24,208 nucleotides of DNA from Clostridia bacterium (GCA_017509065.1 JAFWQM010000132.1:1-24208), one strand, 5' to 3'; positions 8,263-16,087 are shown, counted from the stretch's first letter. The notes: generated by a model not told the origin, from the sequence alone. Numbers and translations: made by a program.

Positions 8263-9969
8263 TTATTTGCCTTTCTTCATACTCCTGTACAGGCGGTAAC
8301 CGAAGAAGACGCTGACGGCGTAGCCGATCAGGCCCAGCGCACGGAAGGCGATCGTGAAAGCCGTGGCGGCGTTTGTGATTTCCGCGGACGAGCACAGCAG
8401 GCAGGAACCGATAAAGAGCGCCACAATGAGAAGCGCCCGGATCGCGTACCCCACCAGACGGTTGACGTTATTGAGGGCCTTTTCTTCAAAGGCAAAGTCC
8501 GTGCGCACCTTGATCTGGCCCTTTTCCAGCATATCCAGCGCTTCGGCGGTTTTGCTTGAGGAGTCCGTGATGCCGTTGAAGAGCTGCAGCAGCTTCAAGG
8601 CGATCTGCGGATTCATCTCTTTGAGTTTTTCTGGGCTTAAGTCAAAATCCAGGCCGGTGTCCACCTTGCTGGTGAAATAATTCAGAATGTTCACGTTCGG
8701 GCTGAGCGTCTTGATGGTTCCCTCCACCGCGACAATGCCGCGCGCAAGGTTGGTGATGAAAGGATCGATTTTAAAGTTTTCTTCCTGAAGGCCGCCTAAA
8801 ATGCTGCCCAGGAGGTCGCCCAGGTCAAAGTCACCGAAATCTGTCCCGGTGAACTGGCCGCACATATCCTCGCACATCCCAAGGATCGCCCCATGATTGA
8901 TTTCGCCTTTCGGCTGGGCGATCGTCAGCACGGTGCGCTTCAGGCTGTACGCGTCGTGCATCACCACGCTGGTGACGATGTCGATCAGGGTCTGCTGCTG
9001 CTTCGTAGAAAGCGTGCCCATCATACCGAAATCGATCCATTCGATACTATGCTCGGGAAGGGCGGCCTGGCCTTCACCGGCAGCTTCTTCCTCGCCCTCT
9101 GCGCGGGGAACGGAAGCTTTGATCAGCACGTTGCCCGAGTGCGGATCGGCGTGGTAGAAACCGTCCTTGAGCACCTGGGAGGCGAAATTATCCGCCACCA
9201 GGGCGGCGACGCGCTCACGCTCGTCTTCGCTGAGCGTAGCGAGGAAAGCAGCGTCGCTGACCTCGTTGCCTGATACGAAGTCTTCGGTAAGAACGGCTTC
9301 ACAGGTGAGTTCACGATAGCACCTGGGGCTTTCCACTTTTTCACGCTTGGCGTTATTGTTCCAGAAGCGTTCGAGATTGCTTGCTTCGTGGGTGAAGTCC
9401 AGCTCCACCTTCGAGGTTTTTTCCAACTCCGAAATCAGGCCCTTGATATCCAGGCCTCCCACGTCTTCCTTGACGAACAGGTCCAGCACCTTTTCGATCA
9501 GAGCGAAGTCGCGCGCCACCGTATCCACGACGCCAGGGCGGCGCACCTTGACAGCCACGACGGTTCCGTCGGACAGCGTCGCCCGGTGCACCTGGCCGAC
9601 CGAGGCGGACCCCAGGGGCTTTTCCTCAAAGGAAGCGAACAATTCGCCCGTCGGTTTGCTTAGATGCTTTTCGATCTGGGCATTGACGGTCTCGATATCC
9701 ATAGGCGCTACTTTGGAGCGCAGTTTCATCAGCGCGTCGCAGTAGTCGGGCGGAATGTAATCGCCCTGCTGGGAAGCGATCTGTCCGATCTTGACAAAGG
9801 TAGGCCCCAGATCCTGCAGGATGCTTGCGACGATATCGGGCGTGATGCCATCGTCGTAATTGTGCTTCCTGATGATCGCAATGATTTCCTTGAGCCTTTT
9901 GTTGGTATCTGGCTGCGCCTTTTTCGCGTCCTTCCGCTGCTTGATCAGCGCTGAAATGAATCCTGCCAT
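8263..9969 (-). CDS. ABC1/AarF/UbiB-family atypical kinase with C-terminal membrane anchor
   Basis: A 568-residue member of the ABC1/ADCK/UbiB protein-kinase-like family. Landmarks: the family KxGQ motif at about 60-63 (VKIGQIASQ), the Ala/Gly-rich nucleotide loop GSASVGQVHRA at 120-130, the lysine in VVAVKV at 141, the catalytic-loop motif HADPHSGN at 273-280 and the metal-binding WIDFG at 311-315. About 30 residues, including an acidic run, separate the last two motifs, longer than the short hairpin usual there. The last 65 residues hold two hydrophobic helices, so the protein is membrane-anchored. I chose ATG at 9969, 8 nt after GGGTGG; the GTG at 9981 lies inside that site. In proteobacteria UbiB supports ubiquinone synthesis; with no ubiquinone expected here, the role is probably lipid or isoprenoid handling, which is inference. 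Confidence 0.93.
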   Translation of the reverse strand: MAGFISALIKQRKDAKKAQPDTNKRLKEIIAIIRKHNYDDGITPDIVASILQDLGPTFVKIGQIASQQGDYIPPDYCDALMKLRSKVAPMDIETVNAQIEKHLSKPTGELFASFEEKPLGSASVGQVHRATLSDGTVVAVKVRRPGVVDTVARDFALIEKVLDLFVKEDVGGLDIKGLISELEKTSKVELDFTHEASNLERFWNNNAKREKVESPRCYRELTCEAVLTEDFVSGNEVSDAAFLATLSEDERERVAALVADNFASQVLKDGFYHADPHSGNVLIKASVPRAEGEEEAAGEGQAALPEHSIEWIDFGMMGTLSTKQQQTLIDIVTSVVMHDAYSLKRTVLTIAQPKGEINHGAILGMCEDMCGQFTGTDFGDFDLGDLLGSILGGLQEENFKIDPFITNLARGIVAVEGTIKTLSPNVNILNYFTSKVDTGLDFDLSPEKLKEMNPQIALKLLQLFNGITDSSSKTAEALDMLEKGQIKVRTDFAFEEKALNNVNRLVGYAIRALLIVALFIGSCLLCSSAEITNAATAFTIAFRALGLIGYAVSVFFGYRLYRSMKKGK

Positions 9970-9977
9970 TTGTGTAT

Positions 9978-9983
9978 CCACCC
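9978..9983 (-). promoter_or_regulatory. Ribosome binding site that fixes the UbiB start
   Basis: GGGTGG lies 8 nt before the ATG at 9969. The alternative GTG at 9979-9981 overlaps this site, which argues for the ATG. Confidence 0.6.
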
Positions 9984-10002
9984 ATCTTTTGCTGTCAGTT
10001 GA

Positions 10003-10572
10003 TTATTCTTTGGCCGTCCAGCTTTGCATGATAACGACCGCCAGGTCGAGCACGCCTTCAACGATCAAAGCGATTCCTGTAAACGTCCATACGCTGATCC
10101 ACGCCATTTCCGGATTCAGCGTGATCCAGATACCGAACATGAGCGTGACTGCGGCGCTGACCGCGAATAGCAGCCAATCAGACATTTTCAGCCGCAGCGC
10201 GTCGACCACCCGCTGCACTTTCCTGAAGCCGATCAGGATCTGGAAAGCGCCGTAAATCACGGCAAGCGCCGGGAAAACACTTAAAAACCAGTCGGCCTTG
10301 AAAAAGCAGAAGCAGCCCGCCGCAATCAGCGTTAATCCTGAGAAAAACGCGGAACCTTTCATGCCTTCCATCGGATCGGCGCGGAAATACTTGATCATGT
10401 CATAGACGCCCAGCACAAAGAGCAGGATGCCGAACGCCTTGATGAAACTGACGGTGAATCCCGTCGGATGGATCAGAAGGAGAATGCCGACAGCGATCAG
10501 GAAAAGCGCGGTAAGAAGAACCGCCCAGTTGTTTTTCAAAAACTTCAAATGATTCCGCCTCTTTTCGTTCAT
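10003..10572 (-). CDS. DUF308/HdeD-like membrane protein
   Basis: A 189-residue integral membrane protein with about six hydrophobic segments in three pairs, the arrangement of the DUF308/HdeD family. Typical features are LLTALFLIAVGILLLIHP in the first helix, a repeated helix pair in the middle, and FTGIALIVEGVLDLAVV near the end. HdeD in enteric bacteria is linked to acid resistance, but most family members have no proven role and I would not transfer that function. It ends 33 nt before the ATG chosen for the UbiB-like gene and starts 26 nt after the broken membrane gene, so it is the second gene of a - strand operon. The ribosome site of the ATG at 10572 is weak, suggesting translation coupled to the gene before it. 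Confidence 0.88.
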   Translation of the reverse strand: MNEKRRNHLKFLKNNWAVLLTALFLIAVGILLLIHPTGFTVSFIKAFGILLFVLGVYDMIKYFRADPMEGMKGSAFFSGLTLIAAGCFCFFKADWFLSVFPALAVIYGAFQILIGFRKVQRVVDALRLKMSDWLLFAVSAAVTLMFGIWITLNPEMAWISVWTFTGIALIVEGVLDLAVVIMQSWTAKE

Positions 10573-10598
10573 GATTCCGATGATTGCAAAACTGGATC

Positions 10599-11563
10599 TT
10601 ATACGGCTTCAGCGTGCAGTTTCCGGAATTTCTTGGATTTGCTGTCCAGCGCGTCGAAGGAGCTTTCCTCGGGGATATCACCGATGCCGGAAGCCATATA
10701 GTTCCGCAGCACGCCCACCAGCACGAAGGGCCGAATGAACACGGAGTGCAGGATGAGCCAGAAGATCACGCCAACGACTGCGGCAGCGACAATCATGAGT
10801 GAATTGGGGTCGGTCAGGATGGACAGGGTGCCGTCCTGCTCCGCGATTTCAATGAATTCCTTGGCCAGGGCGCCGAACCAGGCCGGGAACCGGGAGAAGA
10901 TCAGGTAAGCGATCCCGAAAAACACGCCGCCGATGACGAGAAGCGAGACCAGCGCGAACACGAACACGCGGGTCATGTTTTTCGCCAGCGTTTTCCAGCG
11001 CTTAAAAAACAGCACCGCGCCTTCACAGGTAGCTTTCGCAGATTTCACGTCCTGACGGTAGAACACCCAGCCCAGGCAGCAGTCGCACAGATAGGAGACG
11101 ACTACGCTAATCACCGAGGAAATCACGCTGCTCACAGTGCTGCCGGAATCCCCCCGACAGATTCACCCAATTTGGTCAGCGCGCGGCTGATTTCGTTGAA
11201 TATGCCCTTGATCACGCTAGTGATGGCATAAAAGGCCGCGACAGTTGCAAACCGTTCCTTGACCACCTTTTTTCCTTCGCTGATCACATCGTCCGGAAGC
11301 GCCCCTTCCGTGACGCCGCGGGTCATCATGGCGATTTGACCTGCTTTATACTTATAGGAAACCCAGCGCAGAAGGATCACCAGAATGACCACGCCGATCA
11401 CCAGACCGATCAGCAAGCCGATCAAGCCGTTTTCCGACGCAGTTTCTCCTATCATGAAGCCTGCCACGCAAAGAGCGCATAAAATCAGCACGGACAGGAC
11501 GTCCCATCCCAGCCGCCGCAGGGAGAACCCAAGGGTCTTTTTGTAAACCGCCATATTATCCAT
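10599..11563 (-). pseudogene. Multi-spanning membrane protein interrupted by a frameshift at a G6 run
   Basis: Two overlapping frames appear to be one gene. The 5' part (11563 to 11132, 143 residues from MDNMAVYKK) ends at TGA after KLGESVGGIPAAL. The 3' part (10599 to 11135, 178 residues) could start at a GTG that overlaps this stop. Read upstream without a start, the 3' frame gives DSGSTVSSVISSVISVVVSY, which continues smoothly from KLGESVGG; adding one G to the G6 run at 11150-11155 joins the halves into one protein of about 320 residues. It has four or more membrane helices and a Cys-rich LCDCCLGW segment. I do not recognise a named family. Start chosen at 11563: AGGAGG 9 nt upstream, and first gene after the promoter at 11603. 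Alternatives are a sequencing error, or two coupled genes sharing GTGA. Confidence 0.7.
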
Positions 11564-11572
11564 TGCCAAATA

Positions 11573-11578
11573 CCTCCT
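11573..11578 (-). promoter_or_regulatory. Ribosome binding site fixing the operon's first start
   Basis: A perfect AGGAGG lies 9 nt before the ATG at 11563. It selects this codon over the in-frame ATG at 11599, which lies upstream of the site. Confidence 0.75.
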
Positions 11579-11602
11579 ATGATTTGCAATGCAGGACACC
11601 TT

Positions 11603-11632
11603 ATTTTACCGGAATTTACTTCTTGTTGCCAA
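11603..11632 (-). promoter_or_regulatory. Sigma-A type promoter of the membrane protein/UbiB operon
   Basis: On the - strand TTGGCA (11627-11632) and TAAAAT (11603-11608) are separated by 18 nt, each one base off the consensus hexamer. The -10 box is about 40 nt upstream of the ATG at 11563, leaving a short leader containing the AGGAGG site. Confidence 0.6.
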
Positions 11633-11679
11633 TACATTTTTCTCCATTGTGCACGGCTCACGCATGCATAGCGAGCAGA

Positions 11680-11813
11680 ACTTTTACAGCTCATAGCATC
11701 CGCTGTGATGGTGGTATTTTCTATATCCAATAGTTCCGGCTATTCCGGCATTGCTGTGATTTCATTGGTTTTTTCCTCTGCCGCTATCTGTCTGAATACT
11801 GCCCGCGCTTTAG
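11680..11813 (-). pseudogene. ISAs1-family transposase relic
   Basis: Between two - strand genes the - strand encodes AAEEKTNEITAMPE, an in-frame stop (TAG), then PELLDIENTTITADAMSCK. This matches the region around the first catalytic Asp of ISAs1-family (H-repeat-type) transposases, where KSNEITAIPELL..LD.....TIDAM.CQ is typical. Similarity ends after SCK, and there is neither a start nor the remaining DDE residues. It is a dead fragment of about 45 codons. The rest of 11600-11966 holds the operon promoter and about 130 nt next to the kinase stop with no recognisable content. Confidence 0.7.
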
Positions 11814-11966
11814 CTTCCCACGCGCTCACCGCGCTCCTTGACCGTGAGGCCGGGGTGACCGGAGAAGGCTGCTGCATACAGAGTATAACCATCGGGGATC
11901 AATTCAGCCTTGAGCTCTGGATTGGGGTTGAACAAATACATCACGGTAATAAAGGCTCGCGCCGAT

Positions 11967-13427
11967 CTATCGATGTAATACTTGTTTCAACGCTTCCAGC
12001 AGTTGTTTCATGTCTATAGGCTTTGCTATATGTCCCTGCATTCCAGCATCCTGCGCTGCTTTCTGATCCTCCTTAAATGCATCTGCGGTCATAGCCAGGA
12101 TCGGGATGCCCGCCTTCGCCGGATCATCCAGCGCCCGAATGGCCCGGGCCGCCTGATAGCCGTCCATAACCGGCATGTGAATGTCCATCAGCACAGCGCC
12201 ATATGTTCCCGGCTCAGCCTGTACAACTGCATTCACGGCAGCTTTTCCATCCTCGACACAATCTACCAAAAAACCCTCTTGGGACAAAAGCAGGATCGCA
12301 ATCTCCTGATTTACGAGATTATCCTCGGCCAGCAGAAGACGAATGCCTGAGAAATCAGCAGAAGTTTCTGTCTCGGCTTTTACATCGGGATGCTCTTCCG
12401 GCGCCGCCAGTTGAAAGCTAAGTAGCATGGTGAGCGTTGTTCCTTCTCCTTGCCGTGTTTTCACTGATATGGTACCGCCCATTTTATCGACAAAACCTTT
12501 TGTTATGGCCATACCCAGCCCAGTCCCCTGAATCTTGCTGACTGTGCTCTTATTCTCACGTTCAAATGGAGTAAACAGGCGCTCTACGAACTCCGGACTC
12601 ATACCGACCCCTCTATCCTGAACCACAAATTCACAGGTTACAGTATCTTCATGCGTTTCCACCTGATGCATAGCCAAGGTAACACTACCGCACTCCGGGG
12701 TAAACTTACAAGCGTTGCTGAGCATATTCATCAGCGCACGGTTGAGTTGGCTTCGGTCGCACATCACCCATGTCTCTCGCGGCTCCCATTGCCTGGTAAA
12801 CCTGATGTGCTTGCCGTCCATTTGTGGGGTAACCAAATCTTCGATCTGCGAAAGGATTCTTTCCAGGCACACCCGTTCTGGCTGCAGATCCAAACGGCCA
12901 CTTTCGATACGGCTCATTTCCAGCACGTCGTTGATCGTATCCAGCAAATGCTGCCCGGCCGTCTCGATTTTTTGTAAATACACCTTTGTTTCCTTCAGGG
13001 ATACGCCATCCCGGCGCGCCAGTGTGGTATAGCCTATAATTGCGTTGAGCGGGGTACGCAGGTCATGAGACATGTTCGACAGGAAGCATGTCTTGGCTTC
13101 ATTGGATTTCTTTGCCGTCTCCATTTCTGCCCGCATATGTTCATTTTGCTGAATCTTGTCTGTAATACGCTGAACCAGCAGCAGCATGACAAAAACGAAC
13201 ACGCTTCCCCCGAGAAGGATGGCAGCCACGATCATATCCGGATTTCCAAACAATTCCACGCCCAGATAACCACACAGGAACAAAACTAGCAACGTGATTG
13301 GAAGGTTTAGAATTCTTGTTTCCTGTTTCCAATCGTCTCTGATGCTTACGTCCCGTGAGAAGCGAACGTAACGAAAGATATTCCAAGCCATCAAGGCAGC
13401 GCCAAGGTAGATCATTACGTCAGGCAA
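11967..13427 (-). CDS. Membrane hybrid histidine kinase with one receiver domain
   Basis: About 486 residues from the TTG at 13427. I chose this start because AGGAGG lies 10 nt upstream (13438-13443); an ATG at 13415 is too far and the TTG at 13463 lies before the site. Three N-terminal hydrophobic helices (the first at [14 protein letters not shown], then two flanking ELFGNPD) leave almost no extracellular domain, followed by a coiled linker. HisKA carries His121 in [10 protein letters not shown]. The HATPase shows [18 protein letters not shown] and [12 protein letters not shown]. The C-terminal receiver has LLLAEDN, phospho-acceptor Asp415 in [12 protein letters not shown], and IAKPID. It closely resembles the two + strand kinases in this window. 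It has no HPt domain, so the HPt at 2531 or one elsewhere would be needed for a relay. It may sense the membrane or an intramembrane signal. Confidence 0.93.
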   Translation of the reverse strand: MPDVMIYLGAALMAWNIFRYVRFSRDVSIRDDWKQETRILNLPITLLVLFLCGYLGVELFGNPDMIVAAILLGGSVFVFVMLLLVQRITDKIQQNEHMRAEMETAKKSNEAKTCFLSNMSHDLRTPLNAIIGYTTLARRDGVSLKETKVYLQKIETAGQHLLDTINDVLEMSRIESGRLDLQPERVCLERILSQIEDLVTPQMDGKHIRFTRQWEPRETWVMCDRSQLNRALMNMLSNACKFTPECGSVTLAMHQVETHEDTVTCEFVVQDRGVGMSPEFVERLFTPFERENKSTVSKIQGTGLGMAITKGFVDKMGGTISVKTRQGEGTTLTMLLSFQLAAPEEHPDVKAETETSADFSGIRLLLAEDNLVNQEIAILLLSQEGFLVDCVEDGKAAVNAVVQAEPGTYGAVLMDIHMPVMDGYQAARAIRALDDPAKAGIPILAMTADAFKEDQKAAQDAGMQGHIAKPIDMKQLLEALKQVLHR

Positions 13428-13437
13428 AACAGTATCA

Positions 13438-13443
13438 CCTCCT
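13438..13443 (-). promoter_or_regulatory. Ribosome binding site supporting a TTG start
   Basis: AGGAGG, extended as AGGAGGTGAT, lies 10 nt before the TTG at 13427. No ATG or GTG lies at a suitable distance in the kinase frame. Confidence 0.6.
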
Positions 13444-13463
13444 AAAGCGTTCCTCCCGGACAA

Positions 13464-13795
13464 CGATACGGAGAACCCCCTGCGAAGAATAGCGGAAACA
13501 TTCTAAACAAATCAAGAAATAAGCATCGATTAAGCAAATTATATGTGAGATTTCTATATCAGAACGGACAACAGACGCTTCCTTTCGCGGCTTCTTCCTC
13601 TATTGTTTGATCCATCGTTACCGGGTTCCGTTGAACATGATCTTCTGCCTTTTTCTCTTTTGCTTTGACCGCAAACCGATTCACTTTTCAGTTTTCTATC
13701 GTGTTTCCGGGTTCAAAAAAGTCAGCGCTTCGGCGAGGCGTTCTATCATCGTGATCGCCATTCACAATATAGCTTTTGACCAGCGCGCTGTAAAA
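13464..13795. other. Intergenic stretch between the phytase and the kinase
   Basis: About 330 nt with no convincing gene; an open frame on the + strand (13607 onward) lacks a ribosome site and any family likeness. On the - strand a TATAAT-like box at 13538-13543 could be part of the promoter of the downstream kinase, but no good -35 box sits 16-18 nt upstream of it. Nothing else was recognised. Confidence 0.5.
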
Positions 13796-14851
13796 CTACT
13801 GCTGCGCTGCGGTCCCAGAAAGCGATCCGGAATCATCTAGATGGATACCGTCATCCACGGAGAGAAACAGCACCATACCGTCTTCCGTCAGCAAGGTGGC
13901 TGTGCCCTGCCCCACAGCTTCCAGAGAATCGCTCACAACGAGGGGATCTGAACTGAACCCCTCGCCGTCGAGGCTGTCGCCCACATTCATAGCTACCGTC
14001 TGGGAGTGCGCTGCAAGCCAGTCGCTCCATTTGAACGCATAACCTGTTTCCCGATTCTCCTGAATATAGCGATAGACGGCTCTGGCCATCACGCAGCGTT
14101 CCTTTTGGGCATGGCTTTTCTCCGGTTTGGCCCGGTCCAGGAGGTTGCCGCTTCCTGTTTCCGCTTGGTGCGTCAGGATTTCTTCCACGGGAACGTTTGG
14201 CTTCCGCATCATTTCATAGATGGTCATGAACGCACCGGTTCGTCCTGATCCGGCCTGGCAATGAAAATGGAGCCAGGGATCGCCCTCAAGATCGCTTGCG
14301 AACGCAATGAACGCATCGATCACATCGGCAGGCGGCCAGCAATGATCCGGACAGGCCAAACGAAGATAGTGAAAGCCTTCGCCTTCAGCGAGCGCCCGTT
14401 CTGTTTCCCATGTTTCCACGGTTAGGTTCATACCCTCAACAGGCAGATCATTCTCGGCTGTATAGGCTGTTACCGCTGTACCGATAAGACGGCTCAGCTC
14501 TTGTTCTTCGGCTTCGATTTCCTCCACGGTTCTGCTGTAATTGGCGCCGTTGTTCTCTCCGCACCAAGAGACCGCAATGCCGTTGACGAGGCCGTGGCTT
14601 TCCATCCGGCAGTCGATGATCCATACGTTTTGGGCCCGTTCCCGCAATTGTCCGGCAAGGATATGGAACTGATCCGCGGAAAACTGCGCGCTGCCGGACA
14701 TCCCTTCCTCCGTCAGAAAACGCACGTTGTCCAGCTCATTTGCCCATGCTTCCGGATCGTCCCGGTCAATGCGGATGAACACTTCCGCGTAGGCCGGTAT
14801 GGCGAAGAGGCAAAAAACCAAAACAAGCAACCATGCAAATCGTCTCTTCAT
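13796..14851 (-). CDS. Secreted PTP-like (cysteine) phytase / inositol polyphosphate phosphatase
   Basis: A 351-residue exported phosphatase. Residues 1-22 are a signal peptide ending PAYA. The core has the P-loop HCQAGSGRTGAF with nucleophile Cys198 and Arg204 (C-x5-R), and the general-acid loop ACPDHCWPP with Asp169. The 29-residue Asp-to-Cys spacing equals that of the Selenomonas ruminantium phytase as I remember its sequence. VWIIDCRMESHGLVNGIAVSW and YRYIQENRETGYAFKWSDWL also match that family closely. Such enzymes stepwise dephosphorylate myo-inositol hexakisphosphate outside the cytoplasm to release phosphate. A C-terminal tail of about 50 residues after the phosphatase core has no known match. 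The ATG has AGGAGAG about 11 nt upstream. The gene stands alone; the - strand kinase lies downstream across a 370-nt gap, so co-transcription is doubtful. Confidence 0.9.
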   Translation of the reverse strand: MKRRFAWLLVLVFCLFAIPAYAEVFIRIDRDDPEAWANELDNVRFLTEEGMSGSAQFSADQFHILAGQLRERAQNVWIIDCRMESHGLVNGIAVSWCGENNGANYSRTVEEIEAEEQELSRLIGTAVTAYTAENDLPVEGMNLTVETWETERALAEGEGFHYLRLACPDHCWPPADVIDAFIAFASDLEGDPWLHFHCQAGSGRTGAFMTIYEMMRKPNVPVEEILTHQAETGSGNLLDRAKPEKSHAQKERCVMARAVYRYIQENRETGYAFKWSDWLAAHSQTVAMNVGDSLDGEGFSSDPLVVSDSLEAVGQGTATLLTEDGMVLFLSVDDGIHLDDSGSLSGTAAQQ

Positions 14852-15002
14852 ATCTTTGTGCTCTCTCCTTCATCAAACATGATGGTTTTTGGGGCTGCCA
14901 GCTTTCACCAAGCGATGAATCATGTTACTATGGCGCTGTTTCTGGCACCATTCTCATTTCAGAATATGATTGATACCAGACAGCAAATTTAAACTACGTA
15001 AC

Positions 15003-15283
15003 CTATAAAAATGTAGGAGGTACGGTAGTCAAGGAAGTATCCTCTCGTTTCTTTGCAATCAGTCCCATTCCATTCTGCCGATTGGCGGTGCTGAAATACC
15101 GTTCAATCTGAATCCGGTCAGCATTGCCTAGGCTGCCGTCCTTGCATCCTTCTTCCGGATTGCCTCGTCTTTGGTTGGTCTGTCGAATATCGGGTCGCCA
15201 ATGCGGATTCCGTTCTTATGGCAGAAAGCGATGCTGGGTTTCGTGCTATAAATCTGGTCAACTAAGACACGGACAGGATACAC
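15003..15283 (-). pseudogene. IS5-superfamily (IS1182-like) transposase C-terminal relic
   Basis: The - strand reads VLVDQIYSTKPSIAFCHKNG then IRIGDPIFDRPTKDEAIRKK, a stop, and, after a one-base frame change, ADRIQIERYFSTANRQNG then MGLIAKKREDTS before a stop at 15003. This is the layout of the last third of IS1182/ISNCY-type transposases: the LxDKIY..REN..C...GIR motif, the GRPPK motif, and the ERxxVEGKFGxGKRxxGL..I.AK segment. The frameshift and the missing N-terminus mean it is inactive. No terminal inverted repeats were found. Confidence 0.65.
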
Positions 15284-15322
15284 CTTTAATTTTATCATAT
15301 TTATTCATGCATATCAATGCAT

Positions 15323-15478
15323 TTATTGAGATTCAGGAACCATAATTCGTTTTTTTATACCAACAGGAGAAAGGTGCCATTTGTGATCTTTGTTCCCTGC
15401 CAGACGGTGCTGTTCCTGGTCGTACTGGTGTTGTGCTTCGGCCAATTCGTTCTGTAGTTCTTCCTTCGTTTTCTTCAT
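15323..15478 (-). pseudogene. Truncated DUF3847-like ORF (mobilisation-module relic)
   Basis: A 51-codon frame with a good site (GGAGGA, 5-6 nt before the ATG at 15478). The first 28 residues, MKKTKEELQNELAEAQHQYD and on to QEQHRL, resemble the N-terminus of DUF3847 proteins, small coiled proteins encoded next to MobA/MobL relaxases on clostridial mobilisable elements. The conserved continuation (usually ...RKKRTHRLCTRGG...) is missing; instead an unrelated tail runs to a stop, next to the transposase relic. I take it as a gene cut by rearrangement. The family call rests on memory of a short stretch. Confidence 0.5.
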
Positions 15479-15483
15479 CGTAG

Positions 15484-15552
15484 GTTTCCTCCTTCGTCGT
15501 TCCTTTTTCGTCGCTCTCGCTTCGTCCGTTCTCGCCTCGTTCGTTCCTGCTT
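15484..15552. repeat. Adenine-free TCG-rich tract
   Basis: For 69 bases the + strand has no A. It is a run of pyrimidines punctuated by nine TCG trinucleotides in irregular spacing (TTCGTCG, TTTCGTCGC, CTCGCTTCG, CTCGCCTCG, TTCG). It lies just upstream (- strand) of the DUF3847-like start and beside the palindrome cluster. It might be an unwinding or protein-binding element of an origin region, or low-complexity coding relic. Confidence 0.4.
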
Positions 15553-15560
15553 ATGGGATA

Positions 15561-15592
15561 GCCGCGAAGCGGCGCAAGGGCTGCAGCCCTTG
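15561..15592. repeat. Adjacent palindromes
   Basis: GCCGC-GAA-GCGGC (15561-15573) is followed after one base by the perfect 18-bp palindrome CAAGGGCTGCAGCCCTTG (15575-15592). They are part of a palindrome-rich non-coding block. Confidence 0.7.
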
Positions 15593-15699
15593 GAGGGAGG
15601 GGAAGATGCCGATGCTTGAACCGATAGGCATTTTCTTCTCCGACTTGTCTGCTGTGTTCGGACACAGTGGACAGACGTCCGCAACCGCAATAGTCGCAA

Positions 15700-15714
15700 C
15701 TCCGCACTGCGGAG
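15700..15714. repeat. Hairpin CTCCGC-ACT-GCGGAG
   Basis: A perfect 6-bp stem with loop ACT. The same CCGC-ACT-GCGG core reappears at 15754-15766, so the two hairpins look like variants of one recognition element. Confidence 0.65.
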
Positions 15715-15738
15715 ATTGCTCCTTTGCGGTTGATCTCA

Positions 15739-15776
15739 GCTCTGACGATATTTCCCGCACTGCGGGTCGTCAGAGC
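15739..15776. repeat. Nested hairpin
   Basis: Outer stem GCTCTGACGA (15739-15748) pairs perfectly with TCGTCAGAGC (15767-15776). Inside, CCCGC-ACT-GCGGG (15754-15766) forms a second perfect stem. Nested inverted repeats are typical of transfer or single-strand replication origins; no poly-T tail follows, so it does not look like a terminator. Confidence 0.65.
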
Positions 15777-15790
15777 TTCACCCTCGCAGA

Positions 15791-15827
15791 GCGCACTTAC
15801 AGGTGGATCATCTGTATAGAAGTGCGC
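15791..15827. repeat. Nested hairpin
   Basis: GCGCACTT (15791-15798) pairs with AAGTGCGC (15820-15827), enclosing an inner near-perfect stem ACAGGTG-GAT-CATCTGT. It is the third structure of the same nested kind within 130 bases. Confidence 0.6.
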
Positions 15828-16030
15828 ACTTCCGTGACCTGAGAGCGTGTCCCCGGCTCCCCGGTTTCTCCTGGCAGGTCTCTCATGCTTTTTCGTGGGC
15901 TTTCATCGTAGCAAGAACCCAAAAGGGCCCGTTTCTCATTCCGTTGGGTTCAAAACCGTGGCAGGAATATGCTCCATATTGGCAGAAAACCTCCTTCTCC
16001 GTGTCTCACGGTTTGACAGGGGAAAGCGGG

Positions 16031-16065
16031 GATTTACTGCCACTCCGTAAAAGTGACAGTAAATC
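16031..16065. repeat. 14-bp inverted repeat
   Basis: GATTTACTGCCACT (16031-16044) pairs with AGTGACAGTAAATC (16052-16065) with a single C/A mismatch and the loop CCGTAAA. No T run follows on the - strand, so it is a weak terminator candidate for the ParR-like gene, which ends 22 bases away. It could instead be a nick-proximal inverted repeat or a partition site. Confidence 0.6.
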
Positions 16066-16087
16066 GCCCAGCGATTGACAGGAGCCG

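Larger units (their letters stand above)
15484..16087. other. Palindrome-rich non-coding block, candidate old oriT/origin of a mobilisable element
   Basis: About 600 bases without a supportable gene, between the DUF3847-like relic and the ParR-like gene. The block has an A-free tract, two adjacent palindromes, three hairpins with nested or shared cores, and a 14-bp inverted repeat at 16031-16065. The stretch 15841-16030 shows short open frames on the + strand but no ribosome site. Position next to a mobilisation-associated gene and a partition gene fits an origin of transfer or replication; no nic site could be identified. Function is inferred. Confidence 0.4.

Noticed and set aside
13607..13840. 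77-codon + strand open frame
   Set aside because: It overlaps the 3' end of the phytase gene, lacks a ribosome site and shows no likeness.
16031..16065. Terminator of the parMR-like operon
   Set aside because: The inverted repeat is long, but neither strand has the T run expected after the stem.
15803..16078. 91-codon + strand open frame
   Set aside because: No ribosome site and no family; it overlaps the palindrome block and is more likely non-coding, though similar hypothetical ORFs may be annotated elsewhere.
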